A stretch of DNA of 6,947 nt from an uncultured Lachnospiraceae bacterium (GCA_910579645.1 CAJTVK010000180.1:1-6947); one strand, 5' to 3'. Shown: positions 1 through 6,445, counted from the first letter of the stretch. Program-made: numbers and translations. Notes: generated from the sequence alone by a model not told the origin.

Positions 1-1
1 G

Positions 2-49
2 GTACAGGTTCTGGAATATATGGCGGAAACCATGAAAATGATAGAGTAA
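2..49 (+). CDS. C-terminal tail of an unidentified upstream gene (partial)
   Basis: An open frame enters from the left edge and stops at TAA 47-49. It encodes the tail VQVLEYMAETMKMIE. The residues look like the end of an amphipathic helix, with Leu/Met/Ile alternating with Glu/Lys. Too little is present to name a family. The stop is followed 16 bases later by a long inverted repeat (66-120), which fits the end of a gene. It could also be a chance open frame, because only 15 codons are visible. Confidence 0.45.
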   Translation, partial: VQVLEYMAETMKMIE

Positions 50-65
50 AGAAAAGATTCGGCCG

Positions 66-120
66 TTGCGGGTCTGCCCGGAATGATCTTTTATTGAGAT
101 GGTTCTGGGCAGGCCCGTAA
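66..120 (+). terminator. Long hairpin after the first stop codon, possible transcript end
   Basis: Positions 66-83 and 103-120 pair over 18 bp, including three G.U pairs when read as + strand RNA. The core arms are CGGGTCTGCCCGGAA and TTCTGGGCAGGCCCG. The 19-base loop contains a further ATCT/AGAT pairing. The placement just after a stop codon suggests a terminator or RNA-stabilising end. No T-run follows on the + strand (CTAAAGG comes next), so it is not a standard intrinsic terminator. The inverted repeat is directly visible; its role is inferred. Confidence 0.35.
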
Positions 121-188
121 CTAAAGGATGAAAGGTAAGATACGATGAAGATAAATGCATGGCAGACTATGAACCTTGACAACAAATG

Positions 189-213
189 TTCCGGCAGTTT
201 TTACCTGCCGGAA
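189..213. repeat. Perfect 9-bp inverted repeat with 7-base loop
   Basis: TTCCGGCAG at 189-197 and CTGCCGGAA at 205-213 are perfect reverse complements around the loop TTTTTAC. No T-run follows on either strand, so a terminator role is not supported. It lies inside a possible 28-codon ORF (145-231), where it would encode the end of that peptide. Confidence 0.6.
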
Positions 214-431
214 TGGAATATCAGTATGTAAGGACACAAAACATCCGGATCATTGGAAGATGATGAGGGGAGAGCTTCGCGGAGAAATATTTGCCTGCAG
301 GGAGGTATGTGACAGGACTTTGATGCAGGTGGAACGAGGAATCGTAACAGGAGAAGGAAAAATATGAGCGGCATCCCTAGCATGAGGCAGTACTGGCAGG
401 CTGCCTTGAAATCCGGGTGATAATGATACCT

Positions 432-466
432 CTGCCGGAGAACACGGCAGCCGGAGCGGCGTCCGG
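432..466. repeat. Two back-to-back small GC-rich hairpins
   Basis: CTGCCG 432-437 pairs with CGGCAG 445-450 across a 7-base loop. The next base begins CCGGA 451-455, which pairs with TCCGG 462-466 across a 6-base loop. Both stems are perfect. Two abutting stem-loops could stack coaxially in RNA. Single short GC-rich stems are common by chance, so their biological role is uncertain. Confidence 0.4.
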
Positions 467-569
467 GGATAGCTGTGGCGTGAAAGGGTGCTGCAGGGTA
501 TTCAGACAGCCATGCCGGGCGGTTTTTACATATTCCGTCCCACACCGGGGAGAGAAAATAAAAATCCAT

Positions 570-590
570 GGCAGGGTATTATGCCCTGTC
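570..590 (+). repeat. 7-bp stem-loop with one G.U pair
   Basis: GGCAGGG 570-576 pairs with CCCTGTC 584-590 over a 7-base loop (TATTATG), with one G.U pair on the + strand. It is one member of the hairpin series that runs up to the DUF6870-like gene. No T-run follows closely, so it is not called a terminator. Confidence 0.4.
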
Positions 591-643
591 TTGGCGTGTG
601 GGGGTATTTAAAAATAATATAAGAAAGAGTAGTGCTACTTTTA

Positions 644-713
644 GGGATATCTGATCCCGTACATGAGCTTTGTTGCGTTGTGTTACATGGTAACAGGGTT
701 TATGTACGGGATT
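644..713 (+). promoter_or_regulatory. 24-bp leader stem with a competing alternative hairpin
   Basis: ATCCCGTACAT (654-664) and ATGTACGGGAT (702-712) are perfect 11-bp reverse complements. In RNA the pairing continues without a break over 653-676 and 690-713 using G.U pairs, leaving a 13-base loop (677-689). The same ATCCC (654-658) can instead pair with GGGAT at 644-648 across a 5-base loop, so two mutually exclusive folds are possible. A smaller stem (625-631 with 636-642) lies just upstream. The many G.U pairs favour function as + strand RNA. It sits 126 bases before the DUF6870-like start. No U-tract follows, so classic attenuation is not shown; RNA stability or processing is equally possible. 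Confidence 0.45.
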
Positions 714-747
714 CTGGTTATAAGAAGGTTAAGATACGAAGGTGTAA

Positions 748-783
748 ACCTGCGCTGCTACGGTGTAAAGAACCGGTGCAGGT
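748..783 (+). repeat. 10-bp leader stem-loop before the DUF6870-like gene
   Basis: ACCTGC 748-753 pairs with GCAGGT 778-783. The stem extends to 757/774 with two G.U pairs, leaving a 16-base loop. The direct repeat GGTGTAAA overlaps it at 741-748 and 762-769. It ends 55 bases before the ATG at 839, so it would lie in the 5' leader of that gene. Confidence 0.4.
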
Positions 784-838
784 ATAGGACAATCAGATGC
801 GGGAATAAGATAAAAACAGGGAAGGAGATGATTGTGCC

Positions 839-1132
839 ATGGGTCTTACAGCAGAGGCACTGGCAGGGCTTACACCAGAGGAACTAAGAAAGATGGCAGA
901 GGTGGATGTGCGTACAGTAGACATTGACACCTTGACTGATTTAAGGGATATAGAGATAGACACAAAAGCGCCGGTGGAAAAAAAGCTGGCATCTTTTGCA
1001 AGGCAGACGAAAAACCCGTATGTCAACAGGATCGGGGATTATGTGGTAAAAGTATGCTACCAGAAAGAAGGCTCTACCATAGATGAAAAGATGGAAGAGT
1101 ACATACGCAGGCTTGCAGAAATTTATGTATAA
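839..1132 (+). CDS. DUF6870-like small protein, recombinase-operon neighbour
   Basis: This 97-aa soluble protein has no signal peptide or membrane segment. Residues 1-20 hold the stretch LTAEALAGLTPEELRKMAEV. Next come an Asp-rich segment (VDVRTVDIDTLTDLRDIEID, about 21-40), a motif reading ARQTKNPYVNRIGDYVVKV (about 54-72) and an acidic C-terminal helix. From memory this pattern matches the DUF6870 proteins found in mobile elements of Clostridia, usually just before serine recombinase genes. No biochemical role is known to me. An accessory or regulatory role in recombination is only inferred from position. AAGGAG at 822-827 lies 11 bases before the ATG, slightly far, and no other in-frame start is better. 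The stop is 155 bases before the preferred start of the first recombinase. Confidence 0.8.
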   Translation: MGLTAEALAGLTPEELRKMAEVDVRTVDIDTLTDLRDIEIDTKAPVEKKLASFARQTKNPYVNRIGDYVVKVCYQKEGSTIDEKMEEYIRRLAEIYV

Positions 1133-1137
1133 CCGAC

Positions 1138-1166
1138 TTGAAAGAAACGGAAAAATATGATAGTAT
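1138..1166 (+). promoter_or_regulatory. Candidate sigma-A promoter for the recombinase operon
   Basis: TTGAAA (1138-1143) and TAGTAT (1161-1166) are separated by 17 bases, and TG at 1158-1159 supplies an extended -10. Transcription would start near 1173, inside the first arm of the inverted repeat at 1169-1199. TATGAT at 1156-1161 is an alternative -10, but its spacing from TTGAAA is only 12. It lies just after the stop of the DUF6870-like gene, so the recombinases may be transcribed both from here and by read-through. Confidence 0.5.
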
Positions 1167-1168
1167 AT

Positions 1169-1277
1169 AGTCAGGACTAAATCAGTGTTGCACCTGACTT
1201 GGCGACCCCAGCGGCGATACAATTAACATAAGGGAGACGCACGGAGTGCGGATTCCGTTGTTTGCAAAAGTCAGGAG
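1169..1277 (+). promoter_or_regulatory. Switch-like leader that can hide the first recombinase's RBS
   Basis: AGTCAGGA occurs at 1169-1176 and again at 1269-1276, exactly 100 bp apart. One complementary CCTGACT lies between them at 1193-1199. It can pair with the upstream copy (7 bp, 17-base loop) or with the downstream copy (8 bp including T1200 with A1268). The downstream copy overlaps the AGGAG ribosome binding site (1273-1277) of the ATG at 1288. The first fold would leave that site open and the second would hide it. A small hairpin CGCAC-GGA-GTGCG (1238-1250) also covers the alternative GTG start at 1246. The pairings are visible; a switching role is inference. Confidence 0.45.
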
Positions 1278-1287
1278 TGATACATAT

Positions 1288-2967
1288 ATGAAAGAAAAAA
1301 CATTCTATGCAGCCATGTACCTGCGTCTTTCGAGGGATGACATCCCGGCTGGGGACGGGGGAAGGCCTGCATCTGTAAAGGCAGAGAGCGAGAGCATCGC
1401 AAACCAGCGTGAGCTGATCAGAGCCTATATCCGTGAGCAGCCGGATATCGAGTTGTATGATATCTATGCCGATGACGGATTCTCAGGCAGCAATTTCGAC
1501 AGGCCGGAATTTAAGAGGATGATGTGCGACATTGAGGCGGGCGGGGTAAACTGCGTAATCGTAAAAGACCTGTCCCGTTTCGGGCGTGACTATATTGAAG
1601 CCGGGAGGTACATTCAGAAGACCTTCCCGGCTCTTGGCGTTCGTTTTATTGCGCTGACTGACCATTATGACAGCCTTAAGGCGGACACGGGGGAAAGCTC
1701 CATCGTGCTTCCGGTCAAGAATTTCATCAACGATTCCTACTGCAGGGATATTTCTACCAAGGTAAGGAGCGGGCTGGAAGTGAAGCGGAGGAATGGGGAG
1801 TACATTTCCCCTTTTGCGGTATACGGGTACAGGAAGGATGCAGAAAACAGGAACCGGCTTGTGGTGGACGAATATGCGGCGGGGATCGTCAGGAAGATAT
1901 TTGCGTGGAAGATCGCAGGCATGGCGGTGGCGGCAATAGCGGAACAGCTAAACGGGCTGGGCATCCTTTCGCCTAAAGAATATAAGAAATCCCTCGGGCT
2001 GAAGTACAACAGCGGTTTTTCCGGCGCGGGGAGGTCATTATGGGGCAGTGCGTCCGTGAAACGGATACTGACCGATGAGACATACCTTGGGCATCTGCTG
2101 CAGGGGAAGACACAGAAGGTAAATTATAAGGTGAAAAAGAGTGTGGAAAAGCCGAAGGAGGAATGGGTGCGCGTGGAAAACACCCATGAGCCGCTTGTCC
2201 CGGAAGATGACTTCCAGATCGTGCAGAATCTCCTTAAATCAGACAGCAGGCTGGGGCCGGGCATGGAGAAGGCAGGGCTGTTTGCGGGGCTTCTATTTTG
2301 CGGCGACTGTAAGGAGCAGATGGTGCGCCGGGTGAACCGTTATAAGGGGAAGGAAAAGGTTTATTACATCTGTTCCACGAAGAACCGTGGGGAAGGGTGC
2401 AGCAGGCACAGCATAAAGGAAGAAGTGTTGAAGGAGCTTGTTGAAAAGACTGTTAAGAAATATGCCAACACGTTCCTTGAAGAAAAAGCCCTTTTTGACA
2501 GGGCAAAGGAGAGGGAGGAAGGATTTGAGGCAATTTCAGCATATGATAAGGAAATATGCCGCCTGAAGGAAGAGCAGGACAGGTATTACAGCTTATGTTC
2601 CGGCCTTTATGAAGACTTAAGGGAAGGGGTAATTACAAAAGAGGAGTTTGAGCGCTTTCATAGCAGTTTCAAGGATAAGGCGGCACAGCTTGAGGAAGCC
2701 CAGAAAAAGCAGGAATCCCTGATCAAGGAAATGTTTAAGAAGGGCGTCCTTTCTGCAGGGCGGCTGAAAACATTTCAAGACTGCGTGGAGCTTAAGGAGC
2801 TTGACCGCCACACGCTGGGGAGTCTTGTAAAGCGCGTCTATGTGTATGAGGGCAGGCGTATTGAGATCGAATATTATTTCATGGACCAGTACCGTGTCAT
2901 GCTGGGTGCGGATATAGACCGGGCGGACGGACAGCAGGCAGTGCATGATGTGGGAAGGGGTGCGTGA
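1288..2967 (+). CDS. Large serine recombinase 1 of a triplet
   Basis: This is a site-specific DNA integrase/excisionase of the large serine recombinase family, acting through a covalent 5'-phosphoserine link to DNA. With the start at 1288 it has 559 aa. The N-terminal resolvase domain (about 5-160) carries YLRLS with catalytic Ser15, GFSGSNFDRPEF, and VKDLSRFGRD with Arg97 and Arg100. A recombinase domain follows (about 170-310). The zinc ribbon has Cys338, Cys341, Cys362 and Cys371. A Glu/Lys-rich coiled coil (about 400-500) and the family-typical tail VKRVYVYEGRRIEIEY come last. ATG 1288 is preferred because AGGAG (1273-1277) is well placed and the protein then begins MKEKTFYAAMYLRLS. A GTG at 1246 with GGGAG (1232-1236) would add 14 residues. 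The stop overlaps the next frame at GTGA (2964-2967), so translation is probably coupled. No inactivating change is seen. Confidence 0.95.
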   Translation: MKEKTFYAAMYLRLSRDDIPAGDGGRPASVKAESESIANQRELIRAYIREQPDIELYDIYADDGFSGSNFDRPEFKRMMCDIEAGGVNCVIVKDLSRFGRDYIEAGRYIQKTFPALGVRFIALTDHYDSLKADTGESSIVLPVKNFINDSYCRDISTKVRSGLEVKRRNGEYISPFAVYGYRKDAENRNRLVVDEYAAGIVRKIFAWKIAGMAVAAIAEQLNGLGILSPKEYKKSLGLKYNSGFSGAGRSLWGSASVKRILTDETYLGHLLQGKTQKVNYKVKKSVEKPKEEWVRVENTHEPLVPEDDFQIVQNLLKSDSRLGPGMEKAGLFAGLLFCGDCKEQMVRRVNRYKGKEKVYYICSTKNRGEGCSRHSIKEEVLKELVEKTVKKYANTFLEEKALFDRAKEREEGFEAISAYDKEICRLKEEQDRYYSLCSGLYEDLREGVITKEEFERFHSSFKDKAAQLEEAQKKQESLIKEMFKKGVLSAGRLKTFQDCVELKELDRHTLGSLVKRVYVYEGRRIEIEYYFMDQYRVMLGADIDRADGQQAVHDVGRGA

Positions 2968-2969
2968 GG

Positions 2970-4682
2970 ATGGGAAGGGTTTCAAAACGCGGTACTTCCA
3001 CAATAGGGACTCCCGTGGTAAGCAATAGAGTAACATCCGGAGGGAAGAAACGGTATAAAGCAGGAATTTATGCAAGGCTTTCGGCGGATAGTAATGAACG
3101 CAAGAACGAATCCATTGACGTGCAGGAAGAGATTGCAAGGAAACATATAGAGAGGCTGAACCGGGGAGGACAGGAAGTGATTGATATCATTGAATGCTAC
3201 AGGGATCTTGGGAAGACCGGAAGCAACTTTGACAGAGAAGGCTTTAGACGCCTGATGCAGGATATCCGGCTGGGTGATATTGACTGCGTGGTGGTGAAAG
3301 ATTTATCACGGTTTGGAAGGAATTACCTTGAAGCGGGCAATTATATAGAGAAGATTTTCCCGTTCCTTGGGGTACGGTTCATTGCGGTTTCGGACGGCAT
3401 CGACACCGGCGATAAGGGGAATGACACAAAGCAGATGGCATCGGAGATCAAGAACCTTGTCAACGATATGTACGCAAAGGATTTTTCAAAAAAGGCAAAG
3501 ACCGGACTGAAACAGCGCAGGGAGTCAGGCTCTTATGTTGGCGGGCCGCCGCCATACGGTTATAAGGCAGTCTGGGAAGGGAAGATAAGAAGGCTTGTCC
3601 CCGATGAAAATACGGCGGAGATTGTGAAGCATATTTACCAGTCATTTATAGAGCTGGAAGGCTACAAGGCAGTCACGGATGATTTAAACCGCCGCAGGGT
3701 CAATCCCCCGGCAGTCTATAAGCAGACAGGGGAAGTGTTCTGCCCGTCGGACAGGGAATATAAGGGATGGGATAAAAGTACGGCGGAGCGGATCATTAAG
3801 AGCGGGATCTATGCGGGGACACTGGTGCAGGGGAAAACTTCCATTACCGCCCGTGATGAAAGCAGCCGCATCCATAAGCCGGAAGAGGAATGGGTGGTCA
3901 GGGAAAATGCCCATGAGGCTCTGGTGAGTGCGGAGTTGTATCAGAAGGCACAGGAAACAAGGAATAGGATAGATGAGGCTTCGGCATCCTGCAGACACCA
4001 AACGGGAGGCGTTCCCATTGGAGAAAATATTTTTGACCATGTGCTGTACTGCGGTGTCTGCGGAAGGAAAATGACCAGGCACAGCTATGTCAAGATTTAT
4101 GCAGACGGACATAAGGGGAGAATGGAAGGTTATTTCTGTCAGAACGGCGGGCAGACCAAAACCGGGGTCTGTCCGGAGTCTAACCGTATCTCAAAACAGG
4201 AACTGATGGGGGTTCTGATACCGCTGCTCAGGACAGAATTTGCCGTTTATCTGGATAAACCGAAACGGTTTGTGGAAGCAGGGAAAGAGCAGATAGGCAG
4301 CGCCATAGCCCGACTTGAAAAGGAAAGAGACGACCTGCGGCGCAGGACATTACGGCTGGAAGAGGAAAACACGGGAGCTTACATGTCCTACCGGGAAGGG
4401 AAGATGTCACGGAAGGAATATATCTGCTTTAAAACGGAACAGGAAGAACGCCTGCGGGAATTAAAAAAACAGGAAGAGGAACAGGAAGAGAGGCAGAAAG
4501 GCATGGAGAAAGTGCAGGAGAGATATGTAAAAGCAGTGCACTCCCTGCTGAAGCTGAAAGATACTGGAGGAGTGACCACAGAGATGGTTGATTCTTTAAT
4601 AGAGAAGATCCATGTGTATCCGGGAAAGCGTGTCGAAGCAGAGCTGCGGTATACGAATGAGATGCTGGAAGGGTGGGACTGA
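2970..4682 (+). CDS. Large serine recombinase 2 of a triplet
   Basis: This second full-length large serine recombinase has 570 aa from ATG 2970. A Ser/Thr/Gly/basic N-terminal tail of about 30 residues precedes the resolvase domain and is absent from its two neighbours. IYARLS holds catalytic Ser38, and VKDLSRFGRN holds Arg114 and Arg117. GGPPPYGYKA opens the recombinase domain (about 190-330). The zinc ribbon has Cys361, Cys364, Cys390 and Cys401, followed by a strongly charged Glu/Arg/Lys coiled coil (about 425-520) and the tail IEKIHVYPGKRVEAEL. GGAAGGGG (2953-2960) spaces well to ATG 2970. The GTG at 2964, overlapping the previous stop, is a second option giving 572 aa. It ends at TGA 4680-4682, and the next ATG begins on the following base. 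It appears intact and is clearly diverged from recombinases 1 and 3, so this is not a recent duplication. Confidence 0.95.
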   Translation: MGRVSKRGTSTIGTPVVSNRVTSGGKKRYKAGIYARLSADSNERKNESIDVQEEIARKHIERLNRGGQEVIDIIECYRDLGKTGSNFDREGFRRLMQDIRLGDIDCVVVKDLSRFGRNYLEAGNYIEKIFPFLGVRFIAVSDGIDTGDKGNDTKQMASEIKNLVNDMYAKDFSKKAKTGLKQRRESGSYVGGPPPYGYKAVWEGKIRRLVPDENTAEIVKHIYQSFIELEGYKAVTDDLNRRRVNPPAVYKQTGEVFCPSDREYKGWDKSTAERIIKSGIYAGTLVQGKTSITARDESSRIHKPEEEWVVRENAHEALVSAELYQKAQETRNRIDEASASCRHQTGGVPIGENIFDHVLYCGVCGRKMTRHSYVKIYADGHKGRMEGYFCQNGGQTKTGVCPESNRISKQELMGVLIPLLRTEFAVYLDKPKRFVEAGKEQIGSAIARLEKERDDLRRRTLRLEEENTGAYMSYREGKMSRKEYICFKTEQEERLRELKKQEEEQEERQKGMEKVQERYVKAVHSLLKLKDTGGVTTEMVDSLIEKIHVYPGKRVEAELRYTNEMLEGWD

Positions 4683-6296
4683 ATGAAGGTTGTGGCAATG
4701 TATTTAAGGCTTTCGTTAGAAGATGAGCGGGGCATGGAGGCTGAGGAGAGCAACAGCATATCCAGCCAGAGGATATTGATCCGCAGTTTTATCAGGCAGG
4801 ATGCGGTACTTAAGGAATATGAAGTGAAAGAATTTAGCGATGACGGCTGGTCGGGGACAGGCATGGACAGACCGGGCATGAACCAGCTCCTTGCGGAAGT
4901 AAAGAAAAACAGGGTACAGTGCATTATTGTGAAGGATATGTCCCGGTTTTCAAGGGATTACATTGAGATGGGAACCTATCTGAATCAGATATTCCCCTTT
5001 ATGGGGGTAAGATTTATTGCGCTGGGCGACCATTATGACAGCATGGAATATGGCGGGACTACCATAGAGATCGACACTGCATTCCAGACGCTTTTGTATG
5101 ACCTGTACAGCAAAGATGTTTCCGTCAAAGTGAAGGCTTCCTTTGAAAACAAGTGTGCAAAAGGGGAATATGTCTTCGGGCAGGTTCCATTTGGCTACAG
5201 GAAAAGTAAAAATGAACGGAATACGGTCATAGTGGACGAGAAAGAGGCAGAAGTGGTACGCTATATTTTTGCCCTTGCCGCTGGCGGTGATGCCTCTGGA
5301 AACAGTGCATTCAGGGATAACGGTGTAGAGGGAATGAGCAGCACACAGATAGCGGAACAGCTGAAAAAAGAGGGGATACCTACGATCACGCAGATGCGGA
5401 AGCCGGATAAAAAAGCGGAGGACGGGAAAGTACGTGCATGGAGCAGCCAGGCGGTCAGGAAGATCCTGAACAACCGTTTTTACCTGGGGGAGATGGCATA
5501 TGGGAAATCGGTGCGGAAGTCGGTGGGGAGCAAAAATGGCATTGCCGTGCCGAAAGAGGAATGGAAAGTGATACCGAACCATCATGAGGCTCTTATTACA
5601 CCGGAAATATTTGCACGGGTTTCAAAGTTCAGGCCGGACATTTCAATAAAGAAGAAAGATGCTGCAAAACAGGGCAGGGGAAAGAATCCGCTGACCGGGA
5701 AACTGTACTGTGGTGGGTGCGGTTATGCTATGGTATACAAGCCACTGCAGGGGAAAAATAAGCACAGATGTTTTGAATGCCACAAGCATTCCATACTTAA
5801 GATACCGGAGTGCTGTACCTATTTTAACGCGGATATACTTGAAGAACTGGTATTGACAAGGATAAATAAGGAACTGATGGTGCGTGGGGAAGCAGCAAGG
5901 CAGGAGAAGAACCTGCACATGTTCCAGAAGTCCCGGATTGCGGAAATAAAGAAGAAGCTGGAAGCCATGTACCATGACAAAAAGCAGGCGCAGGATTCAA
6001 AGGTGGCACTATATGAAAGCTATGCAGATGGCGGTATGGCACCGGAGGAATATCGCAAGGAAGCTGACCGGCTGGATCAGCAGGTGGTTTTATTGAGTCA
6101 GCAGATATATGACGGGGAAGAAGAACTCTTCAAGCTGGAAGCGGAAAACGAAAAGCTGGAGGAGGATATGAAGCAGGTGATCCGCTATTCCCATATGGAA
6201 AAACTAACACAAGAGCTGGTTGATGTTTTCATTAAGAAGATATATGTATATAGGGACAAGAGGGTGGAGATTGAGTGGAATTTCAGGGAAAGATAA
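4683..6296 (+). CDS. Large serine recombinase 3 of a triplet
   Basis: This third large serine recombinase has 537 aa and is the shortest. It has almost no N-terminal tail: MYLRLS places catalytic Ser11 near the start. VKDMSRFSRD holds Arg88 and Arg91, with Ser in place of the Gly found in the other two. GQVPFGYRK opens the recombinase domain (about 160-310). The zinc ribbon is Cys-rich, with Cys343, Cys346, Cys363, Cys366 and adjacent Cys377/378, so the metal ligands after the first CxxC are ambiguous. A coiled coil (about 405-505) and the tail IKKIYVYRDKRVEIEW follow. The ATG directly follows the previous TGA with GGAAGGGTGGG just upstream, which fits coupled translation. It appears intact. 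No clear terminator follows; repeats begin at the base after its stop. Confidence 0.95.
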   Translation: MKVVAMYLRLSLEDERGMEAEESNSISSQRILIRSFIRQDAVLKEYEVKEFSDDGWSGTGMDRPGMNQLLAEVKKNRVQCIIVKDMSRFSRDYIEMGTYLNQIFPFMGVRFIALGDHYDSMEYGGTTIEIDTAFQTLLYDLYSKDVSVKVKASFENKCAKGEYVFGQVPFGYRKSKNERNTVIVDEKEAEVVRYIFALAAGGDASGNSAFRDNGVEGMSSTQIAEQLKKEGIPTITQMRKPDKKAEDGKVRAWSSQAVRKILNNRFYLGEMAYGKSVRKSVGSKNGIAVPKEEWKVIPNHHEALITPEIFARVSKFRPDISIKKKDAAKQGRGKNPLTGKLYCGGCGYAMVYKPLQGKNKHRCFECHKHSILKIPECCTYFNADILEELVLTRINKELMVRGEAARQEKNLHMFQKSRIAEIKKKLEAMYHDKKQAQDSKVALYESYADGGMAPEEYRKEADRLDQQVVLLSQQIYDGEEELFKLEAENEKLEEDMKQVIRYSHMEKLTQELVDVFIKKIYVYRDKRVEIEWNFRER

Positions 6297-6428
6297 CTTA
6301 GCATTAATTTACCACGATTTTTTTACGAACTTGACATTAATTTATCACAAGCCCAACGAAGTTATGCGGGTTTCAGCGATTTTGCTTCAAAAAAAGTTAA
6401 AAAAGTTCGTGACATTAACTTGACACAA
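6297..6428 (+). repeat. Three imperfect 21-bp direct repeats behind recombinase 3
   Basis: Copies lie at 6297-6317, 6330-6350 and 6408-6428. All share a CATTAA core followed by a TT and a CAC, with the pattern C-T/G-T-G/A-A/G-CATTAA-T/C-TT-N-N-CAC-N-A. Copy starts are 33 and 78 bp apart. ACGAACTT (6325-6332) and AAGTTCGT (6403-6410 with one mismatch) flank copies 2 and 3 in opposite orientation. Arrays like this beside integrases are often binding sites for the integrase or a directionality factor; that role is inferred here. Confidence 0.6.
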
Positions 6429-6445
6429 TCGGGGTATGGGGCGCT

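Larger units (their letters stand above)
121..838 (+). other. 718-bp stretch without a convincing gene, rich in inverted repeats
   Basis: No frame here gives a recognisable protein, and the open frames are short. The stretch holds hairpins at 189-213, 432-450, 451-466, 570-590, 625-642, 653-713 and 748-783. Several depend on G.U pairs, which favours a folded + strand RNA over a DNA palindrome. There is also a 9-bp direct repeat AAGATACGA (137-145 and 731-739) and an 8-bp repeat GGTGTAAA (741-748 and 762-769). It may be a long leader or non-coding RNA of the element, a run of tiny ORFs, or decayed coding DNA. I do not recognise a known RNA family. Confidence 0.45.

Noticed and set aside
176..181. 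Perfect -35 hexamer TTGACA
   Set aside because: No acceptable -10 hexamer lies 16-19 bases downstream, so no promoter is called.
201..569. Minus-strand open frame of 122 codons
   Set aside because: It gives a Cys/Pro/His-rich protein without a family-like pattern, has no clear ribosome binding site, and overlaps stem-loop-rich sequence. It is more likely chance openness in GC-rich DNA.
663..887. Plus-strand open frame of 74 codons running into the DUF6870-like gene
   Set aside because: It begins inside the long stem at 653-713, lacks a ribosome binding site, overlaps the supported start at 839 in another frame, and has an implausible composition.
4388..5585. Long minus-strand frames (4388-4924 and 4950-5585)
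   Set aside because: Both lie entirely opposite well-supported recombinase coding sequence and give Ser/Phe/Pro/His-rich shadow proteins.
1288..6296. Recent tandem duplication of one recombinase gene
   Set aside because: The three proteins share only the family motifs and differ in N-terminal tail, zinc ribbon and C-terminus, so they are old paralogues or were assembled separately.
6297..6324. Terminator for the recombinase operon at the seven-T run 6318-6324
   Set aside because: No stable stem precedes the T-run; the sequence before it is the first 21-bp direct repeat.
6220..6423. Plus-strand frame overlapping the end of recombinase 3
   Set aside because: It overlaps the real gene in another frame, and its repeated LIYH residues are simply a translation of the DNA direct repeats.
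6297..6428. CRISPR array
   Set aside because: There are only three imperfect repeats with unequal spacing (33 and 78 bp) and no spacer-like units or cas genes.
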